Shown here piece by piece: positions 18,119-28,500 of a DNA stretch of 64,000 bases (its first letter is position 1; the number at the start of each line of letters is the position of its first letter). A program made the translations under genes and the position numbers. Source of the stretch: Maricaulis maris (lineage in GTDB: Bacteria > Pseudomonadota > Alphaproteobacteria > Caulobacterales > Maricaulaceae); contig NZ_RBIM01000008.1 of assembly GCF_003634045.1 (NCBI RefSeq), positions 1 through 64,000 on the forward strand. Reading direction: 5' to 3'. The notes beneath the pieces were generated by a model. The model ran no database searches, was not told the origin of the DNA, and saw nothing but the letters and a program-made list of their open reading frames with translations.

Positions 18119-19987
18119 TTATTCGGCCAGACTGGCGCGGCAAATGACGTAGTCGAGCGGCGGAATGTTGAGGCTGAGGCTCCCCGGGGCGTCGCTGACC
18201 ATGGGGCAGGTTCCCGCGAGGCTGTCCCAAGACGTGGCGCGGCCATCAACTTCAACGCGGATATCGCGGGCGTCGGTCTCGCCATTATAGGCGATCACAT
18301 ACTCCTCCCCGCTGTCGTAATCGACACGACTCATGACCAGCAGGCTGTCTTCATTGTCGGCGTGACGCACAATCTGGTCGCCGCGTCGCAGCGTGCGGTG
18401 AGTCTGCCGCAGGGCCGCCATCTCGGCGATCGCCTGGTAGAGTGGGTGCTCAGGATCGAAATTGCGGTCGGCGGTCGTGGCATCGGTGCCGATCAGGTCA
18501 TTGTCATTGTATTCTGCGACCACACTCTCGAACATGTTTTCGCGCGCCAGCTGGTCGCCGCCATCGGACACAAAGCCCTGCTCGTCGCCATAATAGATGG
18601 TTGGCGTTCCGCGTGAGAAGAACATCAGCGCATTCGCGAGGCGCAGGCGGGCCAGCATCTCGCCATCGCTCATGTCGGGATGGGCTTCGCGCAGGAAGCC
18701 AGCGAGGCGCCCCATATCGTGATTGCCGAGGAAGGTCGGCAGGGTCGAGGCGGTGTCGAAGCCGCCTTCGAGAACATGGTCGATGCGGAAGAGTGACTGG
18801 AAGCGTTCGCCGGGTTCATTGCCGACAATAAAGCCGCGCGCCGTTCCCTGGAAGGCGAAGTCCAGATAGGCGGGCAGGCCGGCCTCGGTCGTGTAGCGAG
18901 CCAGCTGGCCGGCGTCGAATTCATAGACCTCGCCGAAAATGTGGAAGTGCTCGATGCCGAGCGAATGTGCGTGATCGAGGATTTCCCGGGAGAAGCGTAC
19001 CCAGAATTCGGGCTGGACGTGCTTGGCTGTGTCGATGCGAAAGCCGTCGACCTCGAACTCGGTGATCCAGTCCTTGTAGATCTCGATCATGCCTTCGAGG
19101 ACGCGAGGGTGTTCGGTGTTGAGATCATCCAGGCCGGAAAAATCGCCATAGAGCTCGCTCTCGCCAAACCAGAAGCTCTCGCCGCGATTATGATAGAGCG
19201 TCGCGTCATTCAGCCAGGCCGGTGTCCGGGTTGGTGCGCCGTCCGGCAGGTAGGGCGTGTAGGCCCAGTTCGGATCGGTCAGCCGGGCATAGTTTGCGGC
19301 CGTCTGGTTGATCGGGTCGTCGCCAACAAAGCCGTCATTGATGGGCGTGCCGTCGGGGCCGCCCTGCGTTGTCCACGGATAGTCACCAATCCGGCGGTAG
19401 GGGCATTGGCCCTGGGGGTCGATATAGAGTGCGGAGGTCGGGTCGTGGCACTCCCGATAGGCGAAGACGTCCGCTGTATGGTTGGTGATGATGTCCATAT
19501 AGACACGCATGCCGCGGGCATGCGCCGCGTCAACAAAGGCGCGAAATTCCTCGCGAGACCCCAGATGGGCATCAGGCCGCGTGAAGTCGGTGATCCAGTA
19601 GCCGTGATAGGCTGAGGATTCCTGGCCGGGTCCGCCCTGAACCGCCTGGTTCTGGAAAATCGGTGTCAGCCAGATTGCGGTCATGCCCAGGCCCTGAATA
19701 TAGTCCAGTTGCGCTGTCAGTCCGGCCAGGTCGCCGCCATGATAGAAGCCGCGCGCGGTCGGATCGAAACCGTGATCCAGGCGGTCACCCTCAATGCCGC
19801 CCAGGTCGTTGGACGGGTCCGCATTCTCGAAGCGGTCGGGCATCACGAAATAGATGATTTCGTCCGCCGGCGAGCGATCCGCTATTTCGATGTGCTCGGC
19901 ACCACTTTCGGTTTGGCTGGCCGCACAGGCTGTCAGGCAGGTCGCCGCCAGCAGTCCGATCGTCAGTTTCGATATTTGCGAAGTCAT
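18119..19987 (-). CDS. Lipoprotein alpha-amylase (GH13)
   Basis: 622 residues. The lipobox LTAC (Cys21) marks an outer-membrane or periplasmic lipoprotein. GH13 motifs: DIITNH, GFRIDT with nucleophile Asp319, FGEVYE with Glu353, GNHD with Asp424. The long inserts between strand 3 and domain B (RECHDPTSAL to PYLPDGAP) are typical of surface maltogenic-type amylases. It is probably the enzyme that cuts starch or long maltodextrins before or after receptor uptake. GGGGAGG precedes the ATG. Shares its upstream region and candidate operator with the divergent GH97 gene. Confidence 0.92.
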   Translation of the reverse strand: MTSQISKLTIGLLAATCLTACAASQTESGAEHIEIADRSPADEIIYFVMPDRFENADPSNDLGGIEGDRLDHGFDPTARGFYHGGDLAGLTAQLDYIQGLGMTAIWLTPIFQNQAVQGGPGQESSAYHGYWITDFTRPDAHLGSREEFRAFVDAAHARGMRVYMDIITNHTADVFAYRECHDPTSALYIDPQGQCPYRRIGDYPWTTQGGPDGTPINDGFVGDDPINQTAANYARLTDPNWAYTPYLPDGAPTRTPAWLNDATLYHNRGESFWFGESELYGDFSGLDDLNTEHPRVLEGMIEIYKDWITEFEVDGFRIDTAKHVQPEFWVRFSREILDHAHSLGIEHFHIFGEVYEFDAGQLARYTTEAGLPAYLDFAFQGTARGFIVGNEPGERFQSLFRIDHVLEGGFDTASTLPTFLGNHDMGRLAGFLREAHPDMSDGEMLARLRLANALMFFSRGTPTIYYGDEQGFVSDGGDQLARENMFESVVAEYNDNDLIGTDATTADRNFDPEHPLYQAIAEMAALRQTHRTLRRGDQIVRHADNEDSLLVMSRVDYDSGEEYVIAYNGETDARDIRVEVDGRATSWDSLAGTCPMVSDAPGSLSLNIPPLDYVICRASLAE

Positions 19988-20076
19988 GACAATGCGCCTC
20001 CCCGCGCGATATTCTTTTGTATGTATATGCTATCCTGATGTCATGTGAGGCGGCAAGGTCTTCGTGCGTCAATAGA

Positions 20077-20094
20077 ATTGCATAAATTTGCAAG
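20077..20094. promoter_or_regulatory. Candidate operator, site B
   Basis: ATTGCATAAATTTGCAAG, differing from site A at two positions and keeping the TGCA-N6-TGCA arms. It lies between the divergent lipoprotein amylase and GH97 genes, 38 bases before the GH97 start and 90 before the amylase start. Confidence 0.65.
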
Positions 20095-20131
20095 ATGTGG
20101 GCACACTGGGTGAAAATACCGGGAGGACATC

Positions 20132-22228
20132 ATGATCGCACGTCAATCACGCGCCGCCATTCGGCTTGGCGCCGCCTTGCTGGCCCTGTCCGTGGTGGCG
20201 GTACCCGCCAGTCGGGCCGAGCCGGGGCCGGACAGCCCGATCGCGGGTGAGGTCATCGAGGCTCCGCTGGTTGTCACGTCGCCGGACGGACGCTTGAGCG
20301 CGGTCTTCTGGAGCGAAGGCGGTTTGCCGCGCTATCGTGTCCAGTTTGATGGCGAGGATGTGATTTCGCCGTCCATGCTTGGTCTGCGTTTCGCTGTCGC
20401 CGGCAATCTCGACACCCGGCTCTGGCCTGTCGACAGCGAGACAACAAGCGCCAATACGCAGTGGGAATTGCCCTGGGGCGAGCGCCGGGTCGTTCATGAT
20501 CAGCACAATGAGCTCCTGGTCAGCTATCGCCATGAGCGCGATGCCAGCCGCGGTTTCGACGTGCGCGTACGGGTCTTCGATGAGGGGCTTGGCTTTCGCT
20601 ATGAAGTGCCGGTCCCCGATGGCGAACATCGCGCCATTGTCGATGAGGTCACCAGCTTTGCCATGCCACAGGAAAGCGAGACCTGGTGGACGCCGGCCGG
20701 GGATTATAACCGCTATGAGTATGTCTACCGCACCACACCCCTGATCGACGTCGATACGGCGCACACGCCCTTCACGGCCCGGCTGCCCAATGAAGGCGTG
20801 CATATCGCGATCCACGAGGCGGCCCTGGTGGATTATTCCGGCATGCGGCTGGACCAGCAACGCGAAGGCGTTTTGACCGCCGAGCTCGCACCGGGTCCGG
20901 ACGGGATCGCGGTCCACAAGAACGGATCGTTCACCACGCCATGGCGTACCATCCAGGTCGCCGAAGAGGCTGTCGGCCTGATCAACTCCGATCTCATCCT
21001 CAATCTCAATGAGCCCAATGTACTGGGTGATGTCAGCTGGGTTGAGCCGGGCAAATATATCGGCATCTGGTGGGGCATGCACATCAACACGATGACCTGG
21101 GGCTCTGGTCCCGAGCACGGTGCGACGACGGAGAATGCGATCGAGTATCTCGATTTCGCCGCCGAAAACGGCTTCGCGGGGGTACTGATCGAGGGCTGGA
21201 ATATCGGCTGGGACGGCGACTGGTTCAATAATGGCGCCCTGTTCTCCTTTACGGAAAGCTATCCGGACTTCGACATTGAAGCGGTCACCGATCACGCCCG
21301 GACGCGCGGTGTTCGCCTTATCGGACACCACGAAACCTCGGGCCATCTGACCAATTACGAGACCCAAATGGAGGATGCGTTTGATCTCTATGAACGTCTC
21401 GGTGTCACCCAGGTGAAGACCGGCTATGTCGCTGATGCCGGCAATCTGCTCCGGATCGACGAGAATGGCGAAGAACGCCATGAATGGCATTACGGGCAGT
21501 ATGCGGTGAACCATCATATCCGCGTGCTCGAGGCAGCGGCTGCCCGTCATATCTCCATCAATCCGCACGAGCCGGTGAAGGATACCGGCCTGCGCCGGAC
21601 CTATCCGAACTGGATTTCCCGAGAGGGCGTGCGCGGTCAGGAATTCAACGCCTGGGGCAATCCGCCCAACCCGCCGGAGCACACCGCGATGCTGGCCTTT
21701 ACCCGCATGCTGGCCGGACCTGCCGATTTCACACCGGGTATCTTTGATCTGACCTTCAACGGCCCTGACAGCCCCAATCGGGTACAGACAACACTGGCCC
21801 GCCAGCTGGCGCTTTACGTGGTGCTCTACAGCCCGATCCAGATGGCGGCCGACCTGCCGGAGAATTACACTGCCAATCCCGAGCCCTTCCAGTTTATCCG
21901 CGATGTGCCGACGGACTGGGAAGAGTCGATCGCCCTGCAAGGCGCGGTCGGGGACTTCATCGTTACCGTGCGCCAGGAGCGCGGTGGCGCTGACTGGTAT
22001 CTCGGCGCTGCCACGGACGAGGAGGCCCGGACCCTGTCCGTGCCGCTCGATTTTCTCGAGGCGGGCCGTGCCTACGCCGCCGAGATCTATCGCGATGGTC
22101 CGGACGCCCATTGGCATGACAATCCCTATGATGTCCTGATCGAGACCCGTACAGTTGATGCGGACACGGTTCTGGATCTGCCGCTCGCGGCAGGCGGTGG
22201 TGCCGCCATTCGCTTTGTGGCGGAGTAA
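20132..22228 (+). CDS. GH97 alpha-glucosidase (SusB-like)
   Basis: 698 residues, signal peptide to about residue 29 (ASRA|EP). N-terminal beta-sandwich with the WWTPAGDYN segment, central barrel from YIGIWWG, then a C-terminal sandwich. Glu480 (NPHE) and Glu504 (RGQE) have the 24-residue spacing of the base and acid of inverting SusB-type members, and Glu401 (HHET) matches a third conserved glutamate that binds calcium. It would release glucose from maltooligosaccharides in the periplasm. GGGAGG precedes the ATG. The esterase gene starts 4 bases after its stop. Confidence 0.92.
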   Translation: MIARQSRAAIRLGAALLALSVVAVPASRAEPGPDSPIAGEVIEAPLVVTSPDGRLSAVFWSEGGLPRYRVQFDGEDVISPSMLGLRFAVAGNLDTRLWPVDSETTSANTQWELPWGERRVVHDQHNELLVSYRHERDASRGFDVRVRVFDEGLGFRYEVPVPDGEHRAIVDEVTSFAMPQESETWWTPAGDYNRYEYVYRTTPLIDVDTAHTPFTARLPNEGVHIAIHEAALVDYSGMRLDQQREGVLTAELAPGPDGIAVHKNGSFTTPWRTIQVAEEAVGLINSDLILNLNEPNVLGDVSWVEPGKYIGIWWGMHINTMTWGSGPEHGATTENAIEYLDFAAENGFAGVLIEGWNIGWDGDWFNNGALFSFTESYPDFDIEAVTDHARTRGVRLIGHHETSGHLTNYETQMEDAFDLYERLGVTQVKTGYVADAGNLLRIDENGEERHEWHYGQYAVNHHIRVLEAAAARHISINPHEPVKDTGLRRTYPNWISREGVRGQEFNAWGNPPNPPEHTAMLAFTRMLAGPADFTPGIFDLTFNGPDSPNRVQTTLARQLALYVVLYSPIQMAADLPENYTANPEPFQFIRDVPTDWEESIALQGAVGDFIVTVRQERGGADWYLGAATDEEARTLSVPLDFLEAGRAYAAEIYRDGPDAHWHDNPYDVLIETRTVDADTVLDLPLAAGGGAAIRFVAE

Positions 22229-22232
22229 CGGC

Positions 22233-23219
22233 ATGCGCCTCCTCCTGACTCTTTTCGTCCTGGCCCTGGTCACACCGGGTCTGGCAGCTCAGCCGGTTGC
22301 CGGAACGGTGCTTCGTCTCGAGCCGATGGGCGCCGACGGGCTGGAAGCCCGTCCGATCTCGATCTATCTGCCGCCCGGCTATGCGGACGGTGAACGGGCC
22401 TATCCGGTGATCTACGCCATGGACGGGCAGAACCTGTTTGAGCCGGGCTATTCCTATGCTGGCGTCGAGTGGGGGCTGGACGAGACGATGGATCGCCTGA
22501 TCGCCGCGGGGCGGATCCGGCCGGCCATCATTGTCGGAATCTGGAACACGTCGGCCCGGGCCCGTGAATATGCTCCACAAGCGGTGTTCGACCGCTTCGC
22601 GGCTTCGGCGCGGGCGCAAGCGCTGGAGAGCTGGGGAGGCGGGGTCGTGTCCGACGCCTTCCTGCGTTTCGTGGTCGAGGACATCAAGCCTCTGATCGAC
22701 AGCCGCTACCGGACCCGGCCCGAGGGTGCGGACACCGCCCTGATGGGGTCGAGCATGGGCGGGCTGATCTCGTTATACGGGCTCACTCAATATCCCGACA
22801 CCTTCGCGGCAGCGGCCGGCCTGTCCACCCATTGGCCGATCTTTGCTGACGCGTCTTTCCAGGACCCGCACATCGCCGACGCCTGGCGTGAGCAGGCCCT
22901 CGCGGCCTGGTCGGACTATCTGGAAGATGCGCCGCTTGACCCGGCTCGTCATCGCATCTGGCTCGATCATGGCACGATCAATCTGGACAACCTCTACCCA
23001 GCCTACCAGGTCGCGATTGATGCCGTGATGGCGCAGCGAGGCTTTGATGATCGCGCCCATTATCGCTCAACCCGGTATGACGGCGCTGACCACAATGAGG
23101 CGGCGTGGAATGCCCGGCTTGCCGATCCGCTGGTCTTCCTGTTGGGTGTCGGACAAGCGGACGGGACGTCGTCGGCTGACCCGCAGGCAACGGACCGGAC
23201 AAGCCGAGATGGTGGATGA
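22233..23219 (+). CDS. Secreted alpha/beta-hydrolase esterase (PF00756-type)
   Basis: 328 residues, signal peptide of about 19 residues (TPGLAA|QP). Nucleophile elbow GSSMGG with Ser174, preceded by DGQNLFEPGYSYAG near 64 and followed by a late DHNEAAWNARL histidine, as in esterase D / enterochelin-esterase-like proteins. The ATG at 22233 has GGAG 8 bases upstream. Its C-terminus overlaps the next gene by 11 bases. Substrate unknown; it may deacylate sugars or glucans taken up by this locus. Confidence 0.82.
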   Translation: MRLLLTLFVLALVTPGLAAQPVAGTVLRLEPMGADGLEARPISIYLPPGYADGERAYPVIYAMDGQNLFEPGYSYAGVEWGLDETMDRLIAAGRIRPAIIVGIWNTSARAREYAPQAVFDRFAASARAQALESWGGGVVSDAFLRFVVEDIKPLIDSRYRTRPEGADTALMGSSMGGLISLYGLTQYPDTFAAAAGLSTHWPIFADASFQDPHIADAWREQALAAWSDYLEDAPLDPARHRIWLDHGTINLDNLYPAYQVAIDAVMAQRGFDDRAHYRSTRYDGADHNEAAWNARLADPLVFLLGVGQADGTSSADPQATDRTSRDGG

Positions 23220-24240
23220 TGGATTTCCCGGAATAGCACCGGTTGCCGAGTTTGACGGCATCGACCGGACGCGTTTCGAAGCGGAAATCCAGCCGGCGGG
23301 CGAGCCGGCTATCCTGCGCGGATTGGTCAAGGACTGGCCCTTGCTCAAGGCGTCCCGGCAAGGTGCCGGGGCGCTTGCCGACAGGCTGAAGCAGACAGCG
23401 CCGGACACTCCGGTCCGTACTTTCCGCCAACCCCGTTCGGCGGGGACCCGCTTCTTCTACAATGAGGATTTCAGCGGTTTCACATTTGAGGTCGAAACGC
23501 CGCCGCTGGGGGTTTTGCTCGATACGCTTGTGTCCGGACAAGACGCGGCGGAACCGGATGCCCTGTTTGCTGGCGGCGTGCCGGTGCGCGAGGCCCTGGC
23601 CCCGATCGCCCGCGACAATCCAATGCCCTTGCTCGACCCCGCCGTTGAGCGCCTGACCTCCCTGTGGATCGGTAACCAGACACGCACCGCACCGCATTGG
23701 GACCTGCCGCAAAACCTGGCCTGCGTGGTATCCGGTCGGCGCCGTTTCCTGCTGTTTCCGATCGAGCAGATTGCCAATCTCTATATCGGCCCGCTCGATG
23801 TGACGCTGGCCGGGCAGCCTGTCAGCCTGGTTGATCCGCGTCATCCGGATATCGACCGCTTTCCGCGCTTTGCCGAAGCCATGAAACAGGCCCGCATCGC
23901 TGAGCTGGGCCCGGGTGACGCGCTCTACATGCCGTCCATGCAGGTCCATTATGTCGAGACGCTCGACCCGTTCGGGATGATGATGAATTTCTGGTGGCGT
24001 GACGGGCCTGAGCATCTCGCGACGCCCTTCATGACCCTGCTGCACGGCCTGTTGACACTGCGTGGCATGCCGGCGCGTGAACGACAGGCCTGGAAGCTCA
24101 TTTTCGACCGCTATCTTTTCCAGGACGATGAAGATCCGATGGTGCATCTTCCGTCGACCGCACGTGGCCTGTTTGGCGATCCGACACCGGACAAGCTCGC
24201 ACGTATCCGCGCTATTCTCGGGCGTTCGCTGAATCGCTGA
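23209..24240 (+). CDS. Cupin-like / JmjC-type Fe(II) oxygenase family protein
   Basis: 343 residues of the Cupin_8 (JmjC-like) type. His163-x-Asp165 (PHWDLPQN) and His247 (MQVHYVE) form the expected 2-His-1-carboxylate iron site; WKD/WP near the start (GLVKDWPLL) is typical. The start at 23209 overlaps the esterase stop; no strong ribosome-binding site, so coupled translation is likely. Homologues often sit next to TonB receptors and tryptophan-halogenase-like genes in Caulobacterales, as here. Substrate unknown. Confidence 0.85.
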   Translation: MVDDGFPGIAPVAEFDGIDRTRFEAEIQPAGEPAILRGLVKDWPLLKASRQGAGALADRLKQTAPDTPVRTFRQPRSAGTRFFYNEDFSGFTFEVETPPLGVLLDTLVSGQDAAEPDALFAGGVPVREALAPIARDNPMPLLDPAVERLTSLWIGNQTRTAPHWDLPQNLACVVSGRRRFLLFPIEQIANLYIGPLDVTLAGQPVSLVDPRHPDIDRFPRFAEAMKQARIAELGPGDALYMPSMQVHYVETLDPFGMMMNFWWRDGPEHLATPFMTLLHGLLTLRGMPARERQAWKLIFDRYLFQDDEDPMVHLPSTARGLFGDPTPDKLARIRAILGRSLNR

Positions 24241-24246
24241 ACCGCG

Positions 24247-25137
24247 TCAGGGCACCCGGACACCGCGCCCCGCCTCAAGGATTTCATACCAGTCCTGCAC
24301 GTCCATCTCGATGGCGCGCATCTCTTGCACCTGTCGTATCAAACGGTCCCGGCTGCCCGTTCCCAGGATCGGGATCGCGCCGAGCCGGCGCAGCCAGGCC
24401 AGGGCCAGTGCGTCGATGCCGGGACTGTCGGGGAGCCGCGCCTGCATGGCCTTCAAACAGGTGCGCACCCGTACCGACACCGCATCATCGGCGTTGAAAA
24501 GGCGCTGTCCGCCCAGCGGCGACCAGGCAAGGGCCGCCATGCCCAGTCGCCGGACGTGATCGAGCTGGCCATTGTCGAGCGGTGTTGTGTGAAACGGTGA
24601 CAGCTCGATCTGATTGGCGGCGAGTGTCAGATTGCCGGCTGCGGTCAGCGTTTCGACCTGGTGGCACGAGAAATTGGAGACGCCACAGGCGGCAATCTTT
24701 CCGCTGCTGATCAGGCCTTCGAGTGCCCGGGCGGTTTCCTCGGCCTGCATGAGGTAGTCTGGTCGGTGCAGGAGGTAGAGGTTGATGCGCTCGACGCCCA
24801 GCCTCTCCAAGGAGGCCTCGGCCTGCTGCTGCAACCAGGCCGCATCGGCGCGATAATGATGCAGCCGCACGCCGGGTTGGCCGGGGGAGGCGAAGCGAAC
24901 CCCACACTTGCTGATCACGCGAAGGCGCGACCGGTCACTGCTGGGGAGCGTTCGCGCGGCCGCACCATGCAGGGCTTCGACAGCGCCATCATCATAAATA
25001 TCGGCATGATCAATCCAGGGGGTCCCCAGCTCCAGACAGGTCGCCAGCATGCGCGCAAACCCGTCAGTGCTGGCCGCGTCGCGGCTCCGGCGTGCACGCA
25101 TTGCGCCCCAGATGGCCGGTGTGGTGTGGATGTCCAT
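24247..25137 (-). CDS. Aldo/keto reductase (YdhF-like)
   Basis: 296 residues. Catalytic tetrad visible as Asp43, Tyr48, Lys77 and His124 (WIDHADIYDD, ISKCG, YLLHRPD); C-terminal NADP-binding part IPILGTGSRDRL. ATG at 25137 with GGAG 6 bases upstream; a TTG four codons earlier is possible. It converges on the cupin gene with a 6-base gap. Probably an oxidoreductase for a sugar or small carbonyl; no direct link to maltose can be seen. Confidence 0.88.
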   Translation of the reverse strand: MDIHTTPAIWGAMRARRSRDAASTDGFARMLATCLELGTPWIDHADIYDDGAVEALHGAAARTLPSSDRSRLRVISKCGVRFASPGQPGVRLHHYRADAAWLQQQAEASLERLGVERINLYLLHRPDYLMQAEETARALEGLISSGKIAACGVSNFSCHQVETLTAAGNLTLAANQIELSPFHTTPLDNGQLDHVRRLGMAALAWSPLGGQRLFNADDAVSVRVRTCLKAMQARLPDSPGIDALALAWLRRLGAIPILGTGSRDRLIRQVQEMRAIEMDVQDWYEILEAGRGVRVP

Positions 25138-25533
25138 GAGGCGCTCCAAGGATTCGAATCAGGCGGTCAAGTTTCGCACAGAGCCGTGCCGACCTGTAGG
25201 CGCCACAAGCGTGCGGCATCGACACAATCCACGACGCGGCCCGCTTCTGGTGGAGCAGTGCCATCGCCCAGGCCAAATGGCGGCAACTCGCTACCTGAAT
25301 TAGGGGCAATCCAAGGCTTTCGGGGCAATCCTTTTTTGTCCGACACCGTCCCGAGATGCGTTTCGACAAGAAATCCTTTGTTGGGTGGGAAATAGCCAAG
25401 CCGAAAGGCGATTTGACTTTTTTCTTTCAGGCTTTGGTTGTAGCTTGACGGTGCTTCGTTGGCGGCGGAATCCTAGATCGTCCGGGGTGTGCTGTGGTCA
25501 GGCGGGCGAATCGCCGGACCGCGTGGGGGGAAT
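25138..25533. other. Intergenic region upstream of the giant repeat protein
   Basis: About 400 bases with no supported gene. TTGACT at 25413-25418 could be a -35 element of the giant gene, but no clear -10 box follows at normal spacing. The frame of the giant protein is open 15 codons before its chosen start. Confidence 0.35.
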
Positions 25534-28500
25534 ATGCGCAAAATTTTGGATATCGTTTCGTCATTCGGTTGGGCTGCACACGAGGCGCGGATGCACCGTC
25601 GGGTAAAACGCGCCTCCGGCGCCACGCAATTGGTGGCGATGGTTGCCGCAGGTCTGGCGGGTGGCGTGCTGGTTGCGACGGATGCGACAGCCCAGTTTTT
25701 TGGGACCTTCTCCTCCGCCAGTTACGAAACAGGCGACGAGCCGCGTATCGATCCCGGTGAAAACGCAGCCATCACGCATACTATCTGGCCCAACGGGTCG
25801 GAGGTCCTGACGGATTTGACGTTCACCGTGGACTATGATGCGGCGATAACCGGTGCCCGACTCGACCTGGCATCGATCTCGACTTTTAATTGCGGTACGC
25901 CGACCGTTGCCTCGAACGGGTTGGGCCTGGTCACCGTCTCGGATGTTGATCCGAGCGGGCAGTGTTCGATCCGGTATTCGGTGACAACGCCTGTCTCGAC
26001 GGCATCGGGGGCCTATGCGGTTTCGCCAAGCAATATTACCGGAACCGGGTCTGTATCCGGCGCAATTGATCATGACTGGGCGGATTTCAACATCGAGGTC
26101 GGTGTTGATAGCAGCGCGCCGGCGCCCGTGATCGCCGGGCCTGACGGCCCGGTGAATGCGGCCTTCAATGTCAGCATCAGTTTTGTCGAGTTGGGGTTGT
26201 ATGCGGAGGAGATTGACGGTTTTTCAGTGTCCGATCTGAGCGTGACGAACGCGACCGTCGCCTTTGCGGATCTCGGCGGGGATGGCGGACAGTCGGGTGA
26301 TGATGTTTCCTCGGTCACAATCGAGGTCACGCCCACAGGCGCCGGAACGCCGATTACCGTCGAGTTGCCGGCCGCCACTGTGGTCGACCAGTCGGGCAAT
26401 GCAAATACCGGTTCAAATGTGTATAGCGTGGTCTACGACGTCGATGGTGATCCGCGAGACGATGTGGATTTCACGGCGGTCTTCGTCAGTAATCCGGTTG
26501 ATGTGTCGGACCAGGCGACCCTGCGCTTCACACTGACCAACAATACGGACGACGATCTCACGCTCGGCTCCTTCGCTCTGGACATTGACGCAGCATCCGA
26601 CACCGATTTTGTCGGCGTGCCGTCCATCGTGACGCCGTGTGGCGCAAGTTCTGTTGCGTCTTTCTTTAGCGCCGATCGCTATCTCCTGCTGTCTTCGATG
26701 GAAGTTCTGGCGGGTGCGAGTTGCAGTTTCGATCTGCTCATCGAGATCGACGATGCCTTGGCCGCGGGGAGTTATGGATTTAGCACAACCAGTCTGACCT
26801 ATACGCTCGACGGCGTGAGCTACACGGATACGGGGGCGGCTGACACCCTGGCTGTTGATTTTGCCGAGGGCCTTGGTGGCACGATCGAATTCACCAAAAC
26901 CTTCGCCGAAGCCGAGGTCGCGCCTGGTGACACAATAGATGTCGAGTTCGACATCGCTGCGACGGGCGCGTTCACGGTCACTGGCATCGCATTCACGGAT
27001 GATCTCGACGCGATGTTGAGTGGCGCCGTCGCGACCGGTTTGCCGATGGCGGATGTCTGTGGCGCCGGTTCGAGTCTTTCGGGCACGAGTGTCCTCTCCC
27101 TGACCGGGGGTAACCTTGCGTCGGAGGGGTCCTGTGCTTTCACGGTTACAATCAGCGTGCCAGCCGGCGCTACGGGCGGCACCTACACCAATACAACCGG
27201 CAATCTGACCGCGACCCGCTCGGATGATGGGGCCGTCACGATTGACCCCGCGTCCGACAGTTTTGATGTCAATGTGCCGGGCGGAACGCCGCCCAGTGTC
27301 ACGATTTCGGGCGATACCACCGATCTGGGCGTGGCCTTCTCTCGTGATCTTGGGGTGCGCTTCGGCGAGCCGGTAACCGGCCTGGTTGCCGGTGATTTTG
27401 ACCTGACCAATGCGACGTCGAGCGGGCTCTCGGGCTCCGGGTCCGACTGGACGCTGACGGTTACCCCGACCGGCGTCGGGGCGGTTGAGGTTTTCCTTCC
27501 GGCGGCAGTCGTTCAGGACGCCGAAGGCGATGACAATGCCTTGTCGAACGTCTTCGCATTCGATGCCGTCGCCGGTGATCCGGAGATCGATGTTCAGGGC
27601 AACTCCCTCTCGATTGCCGATGGCGATGTTACGCCCGGCCTGGCAGATCATACCCAGTTCGTGCCGACCGATGTGGCTGCGGGTATTACGTCGCGGACCT
27701 TCACCATCGAGAATACGGGTACGGATACGCTTACGATCACAAACGTGGCCCTGTCGGGGGCTGACGCAGCCGATTTCTCGATAACGTCAGCCGCAGCAGG
27801 CAGTTTGACGCCGGGTGCGACCACGACATTCACGATTCAGTTCGACCCGTCAGTTGCCGCGTCGCGCAGTGCGACTGTCACGGTGACCAGCAATGACGCC
27901 GACGAGGCCAGCTATGATTTCGCGATCGCCGGTGTTGGTACGGCGCTGCCGGAAATTCGTCTCGCTGACGGAACCGACACCGTCAATATTGCCTTCGGCG
28001 ACTCGACGCCATCGGTCGCTGATGGCACTGATTTCGGAAGTCTCGCCGTTGCCGGAGCCATGTCTTCGTCAAGCTTCACCATCCACAATGATGGTGGCGC
28101 GGCTCTGACGCTGGGCAGTGACGCCGTGTCGATTTCGGGGTCGGCCGATTTCACGGTGACAGTCCAGCCTTCGACCAGTGTCGCTGCCTCCGGTTCGACG
28201 ACGTTCACAATTCAATTCGATCCGTCCGCGGCAGGCGATGTCAGCGCGACGGTTTCGATTGCGAACGATGACACGGATGAAGCCCCTTTCCTGTTCGGCA
28301 TTGCGGGTACCGGCACTGATGACGTGCCGCCTGCCGGCCATACGGTTGCCTTTGATGCGGCACTCTACGGACCGGTCAGCTCGACAACGGCATCGTTTAC
28401 GATCGACGATCCGGAGACGCTGACCGATTTCAGTTACACGATTTCGTCTGATGGTGGCGGCACGAATGTTACGGGTTCGGGAAGCATTCCTGTGCCAGGT

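Noticed and set aside
20147-22273. 708-codon open frame opposite the GH97 gene
   Set aside because: High-GC shadow of a well-supported gene; no domain and no ribosome-binding site. The same applies to long antisense frames at 6241-7302, 7696-9165, 9012-10310, 11562-12116 and 22978-24147.
25489-25533. Longer start for the giant adhesin at 25489
   Set aside because: The extra 15 residues carry no signal and the ATG at 25534 has a much better ribosome-binding site.
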